This document shows positions 27,049-37,200 of a stretch of DNA of 64,000 nucleotides, in pieces. The DNA is from Candidatus Heimdallarchaeota archaeon LC_3 (GTDB taxonomy: Archaea > Asgardarchaeota > Heimdallarchaeia > Hodarchaeales > LC-3). A program made the translations under genes and the position numbers. The stretch spans positions 7,250 to 71,249 of the forward strand of contig MDVS01000012.1 in assembly GCA_001940645.1 (NCBI GenBank). Direction: 5' to 3'. The notes below the pieces were generated by a model. It did no database searches and was not told the DNA's origin. It worked only from the letters and a program-made list of their open reading frames with translations. Position 1 is the stretch's first letter. Every line of letters starts with the position of its first letter.

Positions 27049-27975
27049 TTATTTAATGAAAAAATGGATCTGAAAATCTTTTTTCCATACATTAAGTCTC
27101 GTTTTTTTAGTAAAACCTGTGGAATCATAGAGTCTATTAGCTCCAGATGTATCTGCTGCCCCTCCTATATATAAAAGAGTTGGATTATACTTTTTTAATC
27201 TCTTGTATCCTTCTCCAAGTATAGCTTTTCCTAAGCCTAATTTTTTATAATTTGGCAAAGTACCTAATGGTTCTAGTTCGGTTATTCTATTTTTTGGATC
27301 CATTCTGAACGTACAAAAGGCAGCTATTTCACCATTAGGTGCTTCTATAATCAAATCAAGCTCAGGATTATAATAGGTGTTACTATTGATACTTTCTACC
27401 ACTTCAGAATTGAAAAATTCTCCATGGCCAAATGTTTTACGAATTGCTTCTGTATACGATCCATATTCTTCTTTACCTTTAAAAGACCTAATTGAGTAAC
27501 CTTCAGGAATAGAATATTGATGAATAGGTTCATTTATATCTCGAAAACGCAAATAGCCATAATTAGAAGTTTTTTCAAAACCTTGATTTCTCAAAATTTC
27601 TTCTAATGGTTTGTATCCATCTAAACATACAATTATTAATTTTTGCTCCTTCTTTAGGTCATCTTTAATGCTTCCAAAATGATCAACAATCCACTCTACC
27701 ATTTCTGTTAGTAAATATTCGTACTCAGGATGAATCTGGATAAAATACAAGAATTTTTTTTCAGGTGTGGATAATCCAACAATTTTTTTTTCGTTTGAGG
27801 ATTCATCGAATTCTTCCCAAAGATGAATTCCATCTCGATAGTTATCCTTATCATTTTCAAATCGATTTGGAAAATGGTTAGCTAAAGATTTTGTTTCTAA
27901 ATATGTATCGCTTAAAAAATCTAATACTCTTTCAAAATCGTGTTCTGGTGCGTAATTTTTTGTTTTAATGATCAT
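27049..27975 (-). CDS. GNAT family N-acetyltransferase
   Basis: A 308-residue protein with two GNAT-like halves. The N-terminal half (1-150) lacks a clear acetyl-CoA motif and is probably degenerate. The C-terminal half (about 160-305) has the strand ELEPLGTLPNYKKLGLGKAIL, in which the segment YKKLGLGKA is the pyrophosphate-binding Q/RxxGxG/A loop, followed by the helix LGEGYKRLKK and an ANRLYDSTGF segment typical of the last helix and strand. The acceptor is unknown. It is convergent with the actin-family gene, 35 bp between stops. Confidence 0.87.
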   Translation of the reverse strand: MIIKTKNYAPEHDFERVLDFLSDTYLETKSLANHFPNRFENDKDNYRDGIHLWEEFDESSNEKKIVGLSTPEKKFLYFIQIHPEYEYLLTEMVEWIVDHFGSIKDDLKKEQKLIIVCLDGYKPLEEILRNQGFEKTSNYGYLRFRDINEPIHQYSIPEGYSIRSFKGKEEYGSYTEAIRKTFGHGEFFNSEVVESINSNTYYNPELDLIIEAPNGEIAAFCTFRMDPKNRITELEPLGTLPNYKKLGLGKAILGEGYKRLKKYNPTLLYIGGAADTSGANRLYDSTGFTKKTRLNVWKKDFQIHFFIK

Positions 27976-28145
27976 TTAATCTAACACGTTTAAGAAAGTT
28001 TTTCTGCAAGAAGAAATAGGTGACTAAGAAGGATTAAGTAATATTATGAGTTTATTAAGAAATACTTAATTATTTACAAGGGTTGTGTAAAAAATTTTTT
28101 AAAGTTATATAATCTTTTTCTCGAAATCCATTTAAGATTCTTTTA

Positions 28146-30074
28146 GTGATTTGGTTGAATAAAAAAAAATGTAACATTTTACATGTAGACGATGAACCTG
28201 AGTTTATTGAATTATCAACAAAAATTTTAACCAAGCTAAACGATAACCTAAACTTTATTGTTACCAACTCTGTTGAAGATGCTTTAAATATTCTTAAAGA
28301 TAATAATATAGATATAATAATTTCTGATTATCAAATGAATCCTGAAACCGGAATCGATTTTCTTAAAAAGATTAGAAACACTTCTAACAATACACCGTTC
28401 ATAATTTTTACAGGTAAAGGTCGGGAGGAGATAGTAATTGAAGCCCTTAATGAAGGGGCTGATTATTACGTTCAAAAAGGAGGGAACGTTAATATTAATT
28501 ATACAGAACTAAACCATTTTATAAATAATATAATTAATCGAATAAGGGAAAAAGAAAAACGAGAATTAGTAGAAAAAGAGCTAAAACATGTTTATGAATT
28601 GGAGGGATTAGTTACAAAAATCACCACTAATTTTATAAATATAAAATATGACGAAATAGACAATGAAATTACAAAATCTCTGAAATATTTAGGTGAATTT
28701 GAAGAAATCGATCGATGCACTGTAGTTACATTAACAGAAGACTTTTCTTCTTTTAATATTGCTTATCAATGGAATTCGTCGGGAATAACTTCTTTTATGG
28801 ATTCCATAGATAATATTCAAAGTACAATTTTTCCTAAAATGTTTAAAAGAATAAAAAATTTAGAAACGATACATATTCCGGATGTAAGATCTCTTCCTGG
28901 TGATTCAGAAAAGGATTTATTTGACCGTCAAGGTGATAAATCTTTTCTAATTATTCCTTTAGTAAATAGAAATAAAGTAATTGGAGTGATTTCATTTTCA
29001 ACAATAAAAAAATTAAAAACTTGGTCAGATCAAAAGATTACTTTCTTCAAATTATTTGCTACTGTTATTGCTAATATTTTAGAGAGAAAATCTATCGGTC
29101 TCAGTTTAATAAGTAGTGAACAAAAATATAAAAGTTATATCGAAGAGGCATCTGATACAATTATTGTTAGCGATTTAGAAGATAATATTAAGTTAGTGAA
29201 TAAAAAAGCATGTGAAATTTTTAAATACACTACAGAAGACCTCCTCTCTATGAAAGTAACAGATCTTCTAACTAAAAATTCATTAGAAACTAAAGATAAT
29301 CATATTTTTGCACTAATAGATGGAGAGGAACGAATCATAGAAAGAGAAGGACAAGATAAATATGGGAGAAAGTTTTTTGTTGAAATAAGTACAAAAAAAC
29401 TAGAACATAATCTTATATTGGCAATTCTTAGAGATATTTCAGAAAGGAAAAAATATGAAAGTTTGATTTTGAAACAAAATGAAGAATTGAAAGATTTAAG
29501 CTATTTAATCAATCATGATATAAATAATTATCTTAATAATATTGTTCTTTATACAAATTTAGTAGAAGACTCCTCGTCAGAATATCTTGAAAAAATAAAT
29601 CAGACAGTAAAAAAATCACAAGAATTTATAAATCAATCCTTGAAAATTGCTGAAGTCGGATTAATTATTGAAAAAAAAGAAAAAATTTCGTTAAATAATC
29701 TTCTTTCGGATATAGAAAATTTAATACCCAATAACATAAAGCTGGTTTATAATTCACTTCCTAAAATATTTGGGGATTATGAGAGGATGTTTCAGGTATT
29801 CAGAAATATTATTGATAACGCTATTAAACATGGAAAAGCAGATAAAATATTTATAACTGTAACTAATCAGAAAGATAAGTTATGTTTAGAAATCTCAGAT
29901 AACGGTAAAACAATCTCTAAAGAAATAGTTGATGAGTTTAATTCTGGTTATAAATCTATTATGTGCTCAGAAACTGGTATAGGCTTAAAAATTATAAAAA
30001 AAATTATCCAAGCTCATGGGTGGGAAGTCTCTTTAAGTGTCGAAGAAAAAAATATATTTAGAATTCTAATATAG
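28146..30074 (+). CDS. Hybrid sensor histidine kinase (REC-GAF-PAS-HisKA-HATPase)
   Basis: A 642-residue soluble kinase with a GTG start. The receiver domain comes first: acidic pair D15/D16, phospho-acceptor D61 in IISDYQM, T89 and K111. A GAF-like domain (about 150-320) and a PAS domain (about 330-440) follow. The histidine is near residue 457 in NHDINNYLNN. The ATPase domain has an N box (NIIDNAIKHG), a G1 box (DNGKTIS) and a G2-like GIGLKI. No membrane helix is present, so it senses an internal signal. This REC-first order is common in archaeal kinases. No partner response regulator lies nearby. Confidence 0.9.
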   Translation: MIWLNKKKCNILHVDDEPEFIELSTKILTKLNDNLNFIVTNSVEDALNILKDNNIDIIISDYQMNPETGIDFLKKIRNTSNNTPFIIFTGKGREEIVIEALNEGADYYVQKGGNVNINYTELNHFINNIINRIREKEKRELVEKELKHVYELEGLVTKITTNFINIKYDEIDNEITKSLKYLGEFEEIDRCTVVTLTEDFSSFNIAYQWNSSGITSFMDSIDNIQSTIFPKMFKRIKNLETIHIPDVRSLPGDSEKDLFDRQGDKSFLIIPLVNRNKVIGVISFSTIKKLKTWSDQKITFFKLFATVIANILERKSIGLSLISSEQKYKSYIEEASDTIIVSDLEDNIKLVNKKACEIFKYTTEDLLSMKVTDLLTKNSLETKDNHIFALIDGEERIIEREGQDKYGRKFFVEISTKKLEHNLILAILRDISERKKYESLILKQNEELKDLSYLINHDINNYLNNIVLYTNLVEDSSSEYLEKINQTVKKSQEFINQSLKIAEVGLIIEKKEKISLNNLLSDIENLIPNNIKLVYNSLPKIFGDYERMFQVFRNIIDNAIKHGKADKIFITVTNQKDKLCLEISDNGKTISKEIVDEFNSGYKSIMCSETGIGLKIIKKIIQAHGWEVSLSVEEKNIFRILI

Positions 30075-30079
30075 ATTAG

Positions 30080-30092
30080 TTTTTTTTCTTTT
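30080..30092 (+). terminator. T-rich terminator after the histidine kinase
   Basis: An eight-T run, one C and four more T begin 6 nt after the stop codon. This fits archaeal intrinsic termination. Confidence 0.55.
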
Positions 30093-30483
30093 CAAGAATT
30101 TTCCATTTAAAGGAAAAATAATGGAGAGCATAACTTGGAAATAGGTTTTATCGTATCAAATTTTCCCATAAAATAGAAAAAATATTGACAGACTGATAAA
30201 TTTTTTCTGCACTTTTTGAAGCTTATTTATTTGTCTAAAAATCACTGATAAAGGAAATTATGTCGGATACTATCATTTTTCTTAAGGTACTCAAAGAGAA
30301 CAGTTAAAAATCATGAGAAGTGATTACAATACTTGTATTATTAACTAAATTTACTAATGATGAAAAAATCTTAAGGATAATCTTGATTTAGTCAATTTTA
30401 ACTTTAAGACTTACAAAATATGTAAAATATTTTTACAACGTCTGTACAAGGAAATAATTATAAACATTCAATTAAAAAACTAT
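30093..30483. other. Intergenic region without a visible intact gene
   Basis: About 390 bp of AT-rich sequence between the kinase terminator and a truncated GTPase. No ORF longer than about 20 codons with coding character, no RNA gene and no repeat was seen. It may hold decayed upstream sequence of the GTPase fragment. Confidence 0.45.
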
Positions 30484-30636
30484 TTGCTGGGATTATCAAT
30501 AGCTAGAATTGCTAAGATTGTTCTCCTCGGAGATGGAGCAGTAGGAAAAACAGCTCTAAGAAATAATTTCATGGGAGAAGGGTTTTCAAGCAACTATCTC
30601 ATGACCATATTTAATAAGATAATTTATGATAAATAG
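30484..30636 (+). pseudogene. Truncated Ras/Rab-like small GTPase
   Basis: A 50-codon frame from a TTG at 30484 to TAG at 30634. It contains RIAKIVLLGDGAVGKTALRN, a textbook Ras-superfamily beta-1 strand and P-loop (GDGAVGKT), and continues through NYLMTI, the switch I threonine region. It then diverges into FNKIIYDK and stops before the DxxG motif. A complete small GTPase is about 160-200 residues. No continuation appears in the 41 bp before the convergent neighbour. This is the 5' relic of a GTPase gene; the sharp loss after switch I suggests a deletion, not gradual decay. Confidence 0.75.
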
Positions 30637-30677
30637 GGATTCAGATTAATTTTCCTACTCTTCATACATCATACTAA

Positions 30678-32465
30678 TTAACGGTCAGACTGAATTTCTT
30701 CTTCTTTATCATATTTTAAGGATATATGGACATCTTTATATTTATTAACTAAGACGTTTACATCATCAATATTGAGAATATAGTTATCTCTCAATACAAT
30801 TTTTCTTACTTTTGGAAATTCACTTAAGACTTTTGGAACTTTTATCAAGTTGTTGTCTGAAAAATCTAATAACGTCAGATTTGGGAGTTTTAGTATCAAT
30901 TCTTTTATTGAAGTAATGTATCCTTCAAAATCTTCTTGATATTCGAATCCCGATATTTTCAGTCCTATAACTTGATCTTTTTCAATGAAATATCCGACTT
31001 CTTGGACCGCATCTGATATGATCTGTGTGAATTCTAAAATAGTGTAATCGCTTACCAGCCTGATTTCTTCTAATATTTCTATTTCTGTCTCTGAAGCATA
31101 AGAATCCGCTAAAATCTCCTTGATATTAGTTGTCTTTATCCATACAGGAACACATGAGGGTTTATTTTCTCTTAGATCTAGTAATTTAAGATTTGGGAAA
31201 TTTATTAACCATTTAGGTAGTTTCTTTATATAGCAATTCTTAACGATTAACTTTTTTAACCCTTTAAGCTCCTTTATACCATCGGGAAGTGTTTTAATGT
31301 AGTTATCCGATATATCTAATATTTCAAGACTCTCGCAATTTTTTAAGTAGATAATGTCTTTCGATAGATCATAACGTTCATCCCATTCGTTAAGGTGGAT
31401 TTCTCTAAGCAGACCATTTCTAAAAATGATCAATCCGTTATTAATTATTATTTCGTTTTGATATTGTTCGACTAAGAGATCTAAAATATCAAAATTAACG
31501 CTAAAAATGTCCAAATAAATATTTATAAATTCCAAATATGCTTCATTTTCAATAAATATTACATTAGAGGGTAATTGAATTGTATTCGAATATTTCCATT
31601 TTTTGGGACATAACCTATTTTTGTACCCCGTTAAGGAAACAAATTCAAGTGTGGGATGGTCTAAAATCCAAGTAGGAAGAATGTCAAGTGAGCTACCATT
31701 TAAATCCAAAATTTTTAATTTGGTCAGATTCATTAATGATTGGGGAATTTCAATGAAGTCTGTATTAGCTATTTTTATAAATTGTAGATAAGAAAATGAA
31801 CTTAATTTTTGAATAAAATCATCTTGGGTATATTCACTGGTCTCTATAAATCCAATCACTCTATTATCCTGTATTTTAAAACCATTTGTTTTGGATTCTA
31901 CATCCTCACTAATATAATCTTCTTCATACGGATCATAAAAGTCCCATCCAGCAAAATAAGAGATAAGTGAATTTATATCATTTTCAATGACGATATGAGT
32001 ATCGTTTGGGATTTCCACTCTGAGTCCATTCTCAGTCCTTAGATTCACTACCCATTTTGGCAGTATTTTGTAGTAATTTTCAGTAACACTTAATAATTTC
32101 AGTCCTTGAAGATTGTTAATAGATTTTAATAAATTATTTTTTGTCTCTGGAAGAAGCAATTGTGATAAAAGTATATTTTCTAATGTAATTTCAACAATTT
32201 TTCCATTATTAATAACAATATTATAAGATCTTTCAGTTTCGAATCCGTCATCAAATTGATCTATATCGTAAAAACATAATAATAGTTGCTCAAAAATCTT
32301 TTCTTCATCAGGAAGTAACCCTTCGATTGAGAGTATTTGTGTATGATTAGCAAATTCTTCAGCACAAGATGTATGATAATTTTCGGTCATATCAGTATTA
32401 GATAACTCAGCCTTACAGTAAATGCAATACAATTTATGGTCAGTTGCACGAATGTTATTATTCAT
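30678..32465 (-). CDS. Leucine-rich repeat protein with N-terminal zinc-binding motif
   Basis: A 595-residue soluble protein. The N-terminus has CIYC and HTSC (C14/C17 and H/C near 30), a likely zinc site. Several LRR blocks follow, clearest at about 220-300, 375-450 and 510-580, with LxxLxLxxNxLxxLPxxI units such as LEILDISDNYIKTLPDGI and LTLLDFSDNNLIKVPKVL. Between the LRR blocks are recurrent helical segments with an IVINNGKIVEI-type strand pair, so the gene seems to be built from four repeats of a larger unit. LRRs mediate protein binding. It is convergent with a truncated Ras-like GTPase 41 bp away, and LRR-GTPase pairing is known from Roco proteins; a functional link here is speculative. 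Confidence 0.85.
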   Translation of the reverse strand: MNNNIRATDHKLYCIYCKAELSNTDMTENYHTSCAEEFANHTQILSIEGLLPDEEKIFEQLLLCFYDIDQFDDGFETERSYNIVINNGKIVEITLENILLSQLLLPETKNNLLKSINNLQGLKLLSVTENYYKILPKWVVNLRTENGLRVEIPNDTHIVIENDINSLISYFAGWDFYDPYEEDYISEDVESKTNGFKIQDNRVIGFIETSEYTQDDFIQKLSSFSYLQFIKIANTDFIEIPQSLMNLTKLKILDLNGSSLDILPTWILDHPTLEFVSLTGYKNRLCPKKWKYSNTIQLPSNVIFIENEAYLEFINIYLDIFSVNFDILDLLVEQYQNEIIINNGLIIFRNGLLREIHLNEWDERYDLSKDIIYLKNCESLEILDISDNYIKTLPDGIKELKGLKKLIVKNCYIKKLPKWLINFPNLKLLDLRENKPSCVPVWIKTTNIKEILADSYASETEIEILEEIRLVSDYTILEFTQIISDAVQEVGYFIEKDQVIGLKISGFEYQEDFEGYITSIKELILKLPNLTLLDFSDNNLIKVPKVLSEFPKVRKIVLRDNYILNIDDVNVLVNKYKDVHISLKYDKEEEIQSDR

Positions 32466-32756
32466 AATTTGTATATTTATTCAATTTAGGGATTTTAATT
32501 TCTTTGCTATTTTATCTTTTTTTTTAAATGGATCTATAAAGTAATTACATTTCTTGTTTATAAAGACATAGAAAATCTATTATGACTTCTAATGAGACAG
32601 TCGTCTAAATCTAACTCAATTTCAGCTGGTTAAAAAGATCATGATTTTACATTTACTTCATTCCTTCTTCTAAAAACATAATAGTATCCTGAATGTCTTG
32701 AGATTCCATGGAGTAGCTTTTGACTTTATCGGGAATAAGATTGATGTATCAATTTT

Positions 32757-33149
32757 CTAAAGAGGTATCAAACAGTTAGGACAAATTAAATATTTACCGT
32801 CTAATTTCTTCTCGCAATTATGACAGTAATCAGATCTTGTATCTATTATCCCTTCAGCATCTTTATTTACTTTTGAAGTAGTCCAGAAAATAAATATTCC
32901 AAATAAACCCATGAATAAAAAAAAGAAAAAAGAAAAAAGAAATATTGAACTTAGACCTGATCCAGTCATTTCCATATCAAATACCAATGTTGATTCAGAA
33001 GGGGAAACATTTTGACTTCTCCACAACGAAAAAAAAGCTAAAACCAGCATAATACAGGATGCACCTAAGAAAGAAAGTGAGTTCAGATTAACTCTAGATC
33101 CGAGTCTATAACCAACGATTTTGGAAATGAGTATTATTATAGGATTCAT
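32757..33149 (-). CDS. Two-helix membrane protein with C-terminal zinc ribbon
   Basis: A 130-residue protein. Two hydrophobic helices lie at about 26-44 (LSFLGASCIMLVLAFFSLW) and 67-91 (a phenylalanine-rich stretch ending in FIFWTT), separated by a short acidic loop. The last 30 residues contain CHNCEKKLDGKYLICPNCLIPL, a CxxC...CxxC zinc ribbon, probably cytoplasmic. It starts 48 bp after the stop of the giant gene on the same strand and is likely cotranscribed, so it may assist the giant protein's assembly or anchoring. No family recognised. Confidence 0.75.
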   Translation of the reverse strand: MNPIIILISKIVGYRLGSRVNLNSLSFLGASCIMLVLAFFSLWRSQNVSPSESTLVFDMEMTGSGLSSIFLFSFFFFLFMGLFGIFIFWTTSKVNKDAEGIIDTRSDYCHNCEKKLDGKYLICPNCLIPL

Positions 33150-33197
33150 TATTCTTCATCTGTTAAATTAGAGAGTATTTATTATCTTTGATTTTAT

Positions 33198-34260
33198 TTA
33201 TGATGTGTAAAGATGGCGTGGAGTACTGTAAAACATCTGGGATAGATAAGGTATGATAGGTGCAAAATTATAAGCCATCATTCCTAATTGGAGTGACATT
33301 CCCAATCCCAAGGCGTATTTTGAGTAAATTGAAATCTTATCAATATCCGACACTATTTCCATTATTCTGAATTTTTCTAATCGATTTGCAATTCCACCGA
33401 AGTTTCCAATCATGTTTATATCAATCCATTGCCCACCTAAGTTTTTAGTAGATGTAAATAATGTAGAATCTTTAAGATTACCAGAAGCTTTTAATCTATT
33501 CGAATAGACGACTGTTCCGCGTAATTGTTCAATATTTTGGATATATAATTTATCTCCGGACAGATATTTAGCATTTTCAAGAACTATTTCAACTCCGTTT
33601 TCATTTCTTAATACCTTATTATTTACTAATCGGATACCAGACACTTTTTCTAATGAAGTAATAATATCTGGTGATACATAATATCTGGTGATACTTACAC
33701 CTGATCCTGCTCTATTAAAACCTGATCTTAAACCTGACAGAGCTTCATCGGAACCAGAAATTGGTCTTAGATTACTGGTCGACACTATATGCTTATATGC
33801 AAATATTTGATCAAACTCATCAATATATTTAATATCATTCAATCTATTAAATGCACCAACTCCTTTTTCAGCATCGACTAACCTCGATCCTAAACCATTT
33901 ATTTTTTTTGTATACTTAAATTTTCCAATTCCTTGTGTCAATTCACTAGCTAATAAAGTTCTTCTAAGAATCGGAAGCGCTCCAAACCCACCAAAGGTAA
34001 AATCTATAACTGCATCAAAAAGAGTATAATCCCAACCCATTAATTGAGATAAAGCTAAAGAGCCTATGACTGTGAGAGAACCAGCAATAATAAAGGTAAT
34101 AATAGCTGTCAAAACACCTGAGGAAATCCAACCTACTCCTACTGCTCCTCCAACAAGAAAAGTGGCTAATCCGCCAGATAAAGCTTCTATGACTGCAAAT
34201 ATAATAATTATTACGATAATTACAAGTAATATTAAGAATAAATTCCATAGATCTATAGGT
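33198..34260 (-). other. C-terminal membrane anchor and tail of the giant protein
   Basis: Hydrophobic helices begin near residue 9895 (LFLILLVIIVIIIIFAVI) and continue with a glycine-rich pair (about 9920-9968). About 240 residues of mixed alpha/beta sequence follow, and a last hydrophobic segment (YALGLGMSLQLGMMAYNF) lies at about 10,210-10,233. The tail is not recognised. Confidence 0.65.
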
Positions 34261-37200
34261 TCTGATCCAACAACTGGTAAATCGTAGTTATCAAAATAAT
34301 TTACTAGCCTTTCAGGTCTTGAACTAAGATTTGTCGAGAATACGAGAGTCTTGTCCATAACAAGGTTATAAAATCGACTTCTATTAACATCAATATCTGT
34401 GGTATCCAGTTGATCATTTTGAATAAATACTGAAGGAGTGGACAACCCTATGTTAACTGAAAGCCCACCACCCGAACTACCGTTATTAGTAAAATCTCCA
34501 AAATCATCAGTACTCCAACTAGTATTAGATGGATAAATTCCACGATCAGTTAACCAGTCAGTACTAATTGGTCTATCAGAACCAGAAACGGAACACAAAT
34601 ACCATTTAGTGTCATATTCATTACAATAATCGGATGTCCCATGGATAGTCATCTTCATTGAACTATTCCTTGGGATACTTTCTAAGTCCCTGATAGCCCA
34701 GAATTCCGTATCATTATATTTATCTTCATCATCAGGATTATAGAAAGAATTGTATAATTTGGTGCGCTCATTTAATACGCCTCTAAATTCATAAGAAACA
34801 GGGATATCTCCGAACAGTCTAGAATCAGGTGTGTCTGCACCATAAACTCCTAATGGAGAATTTTCATCTACTTTAATGTAACCATTTCTCAAAACTAGCA
34901 GGTAAGAATCTCTAAATATTGTGGAATCAGTTACATAATCTAAATATTCAGTAGTCTTTTGATTACCAATATTAAAAGTCTGCCAGATGTTTTGTGTAAC
35001 GCTCGAACCACTTCCTGTCACTTCATTGTCTTCTAGACTTCCAATTGAGATATGAGTAGTTGGAACTTCCCCATTAGGTTGAGAGACAATCCATGATTCA
35101 CTTCCCAAATTTGTCTGATATATCCAAGAATCATCTCCATTAGTCATATTTACTGTAAAGAAATCACCTCTGGAACCCCTTATTGCAATGTTTTCTAAAG
35201 TTAAATACTGGATAGGATATGCCCAAGAGCCTAATTGATCAGCTCGAGCATCCCAGTTAGTCTGTAAATTCGTCTGATTGTAAGAAAGTCCTCCATTTTC
35301 GAAATAATCATCATTTGCATAATTATTAAACCTATCAAACATATCTGGGAAATTATAATCAACAACTTTATCTTTCTCTCCATTGTCTTGAACACCATCT
35401 CCATCTTTATCATCAAACCCAATTAAAGAAGGAGATTCATCTTGGTCCATTTCAGATATCGGAATAATTATGTTTCTTCCAATATCTACTCCATTTATTA
35501 ATGTATCAAGATCCATAGTAAACCATTGAGGGGAATAGAAATGAGGATTTAGACAAGACATACCTGATTGATAGCTGGAATTATCGTCATATCTTGGATA
35601 AAATTCTTGATCACACTTAGGTAATTGGGTATTAAAGACCGATTGAGAAGGATCACCGTAATTGCCTAACGTATTGAAAGTCCTTTGTGAAAAATAAAGG
35701 GGATGAGTATATTGTCTGTTTTCAGAAATTGAGGAAAATGGGTCTCGAAGGCTGGAGAAATCTCCACCATCATTGACCCAAAGAACATTATTACCCTGTG
35801 TAGTCCCATCATCACTTGTATCCCAGAAAGTCCTTCCAAACTCACCTGAGCTACCCCATGCATATAATGGATAATGATCACGGTCGGTCAAATGAGAATA
35901 ATCAGCATTAATGTGTCCAATCTCATCATCCCAGCCTTCTAAAATTCGCGATGATTCAATTCCCTTTGTCCCGTTTTGTTGAATTCTGACCATAAATCGC
36001 GCTTTATCATCATTGTTAGTATATTGCGTCCCAGGATTAACAGAACCCGTAAAAGATGATAAGAAATGGTTAAATTCAGGATTATTAGAATTGTCTTTTG
36101 TTACCCCAACTATTTCGAGCTGCATTGCTGTTTGGAACGCTGTCTGCATGATATTATATGAAATATTATATCTTGCAGATAGTTCTGAAATCGAAGATGA
36201 AACTAATCCTGATGACTCAACTCTATTATTATAATAGTCTTCGTTGTGCCCAGAAATATTAGTCCTGTTCCAGTTAAATAAGGGAAGGGTGGCGACCAAT
36301 CCTTTACCGTTACCTGCTTGTATTGCTGATGTTCCTAACATTAACCTTTCCGCATGATATTCTTGAACATAATAGGTATAGATGTATGAACTGGGTAAAA
36401 TTTTCTTGTTCCAGTCATCAACAAGTCCATCATATATATAAACATCCTCGAAATCACTAGTAGTCTTAGATCCATTCCAGAAATTAAAATCTGGATCGAT
36501 TCCGTAATTTCCTGCTCCATAATGTTCCAAGTTTATATATGGACGATCATCGACAAAATCGACTCTTCCGGAACTATCCTCAGAGAGAATTATATAATAT
36601 AGATCCTGTTCTGCAGGTGTTGTATATCTATCGGGAAAATCCATATAAGAAGCACGAACACCATCAGTTGACAATATGGCTGTAGTCCCCCTAACCCCAT
36701 AGACTCTATCTGCAGATTTTACTTCCAGAAGATCATATTCTTGCTTATTGATAACGGTATGTCTATCAAAGACACCATTTGTACCTATTATAGGTGATTG
36801 ATCGTATTTAATAACTGGAGATGTTATATCAGCAAAAACGGGGCTCTTGCTAAGTAATGAATTATCACTATCACCTTTGAAAGAAGTTGTCCGAATATGA
36901 TGTTCAACAAGAGATCCGGCAACATACGAATCTTCTAGTATATCTCCCCCCAAACACCCAGCATTAGCTCCGACATCCTCAGTCCAATCATTAACAATTT
37001 CCATATATACACAATTAGAGTAATGTTTAGGAGAACGGTAAACAATGAAATCACCAATAACAACGTCATTCAAAGTCGATATTCTAATATTGTTTTTATT
37101 TTCATCTTCGAATAGATAGTCAACTTCATCCCAATTCCAAAGATCGAACTCACTAAAATAATGGGTAAACGCTTTTGACCAATCATGATCAGAATCTTCT

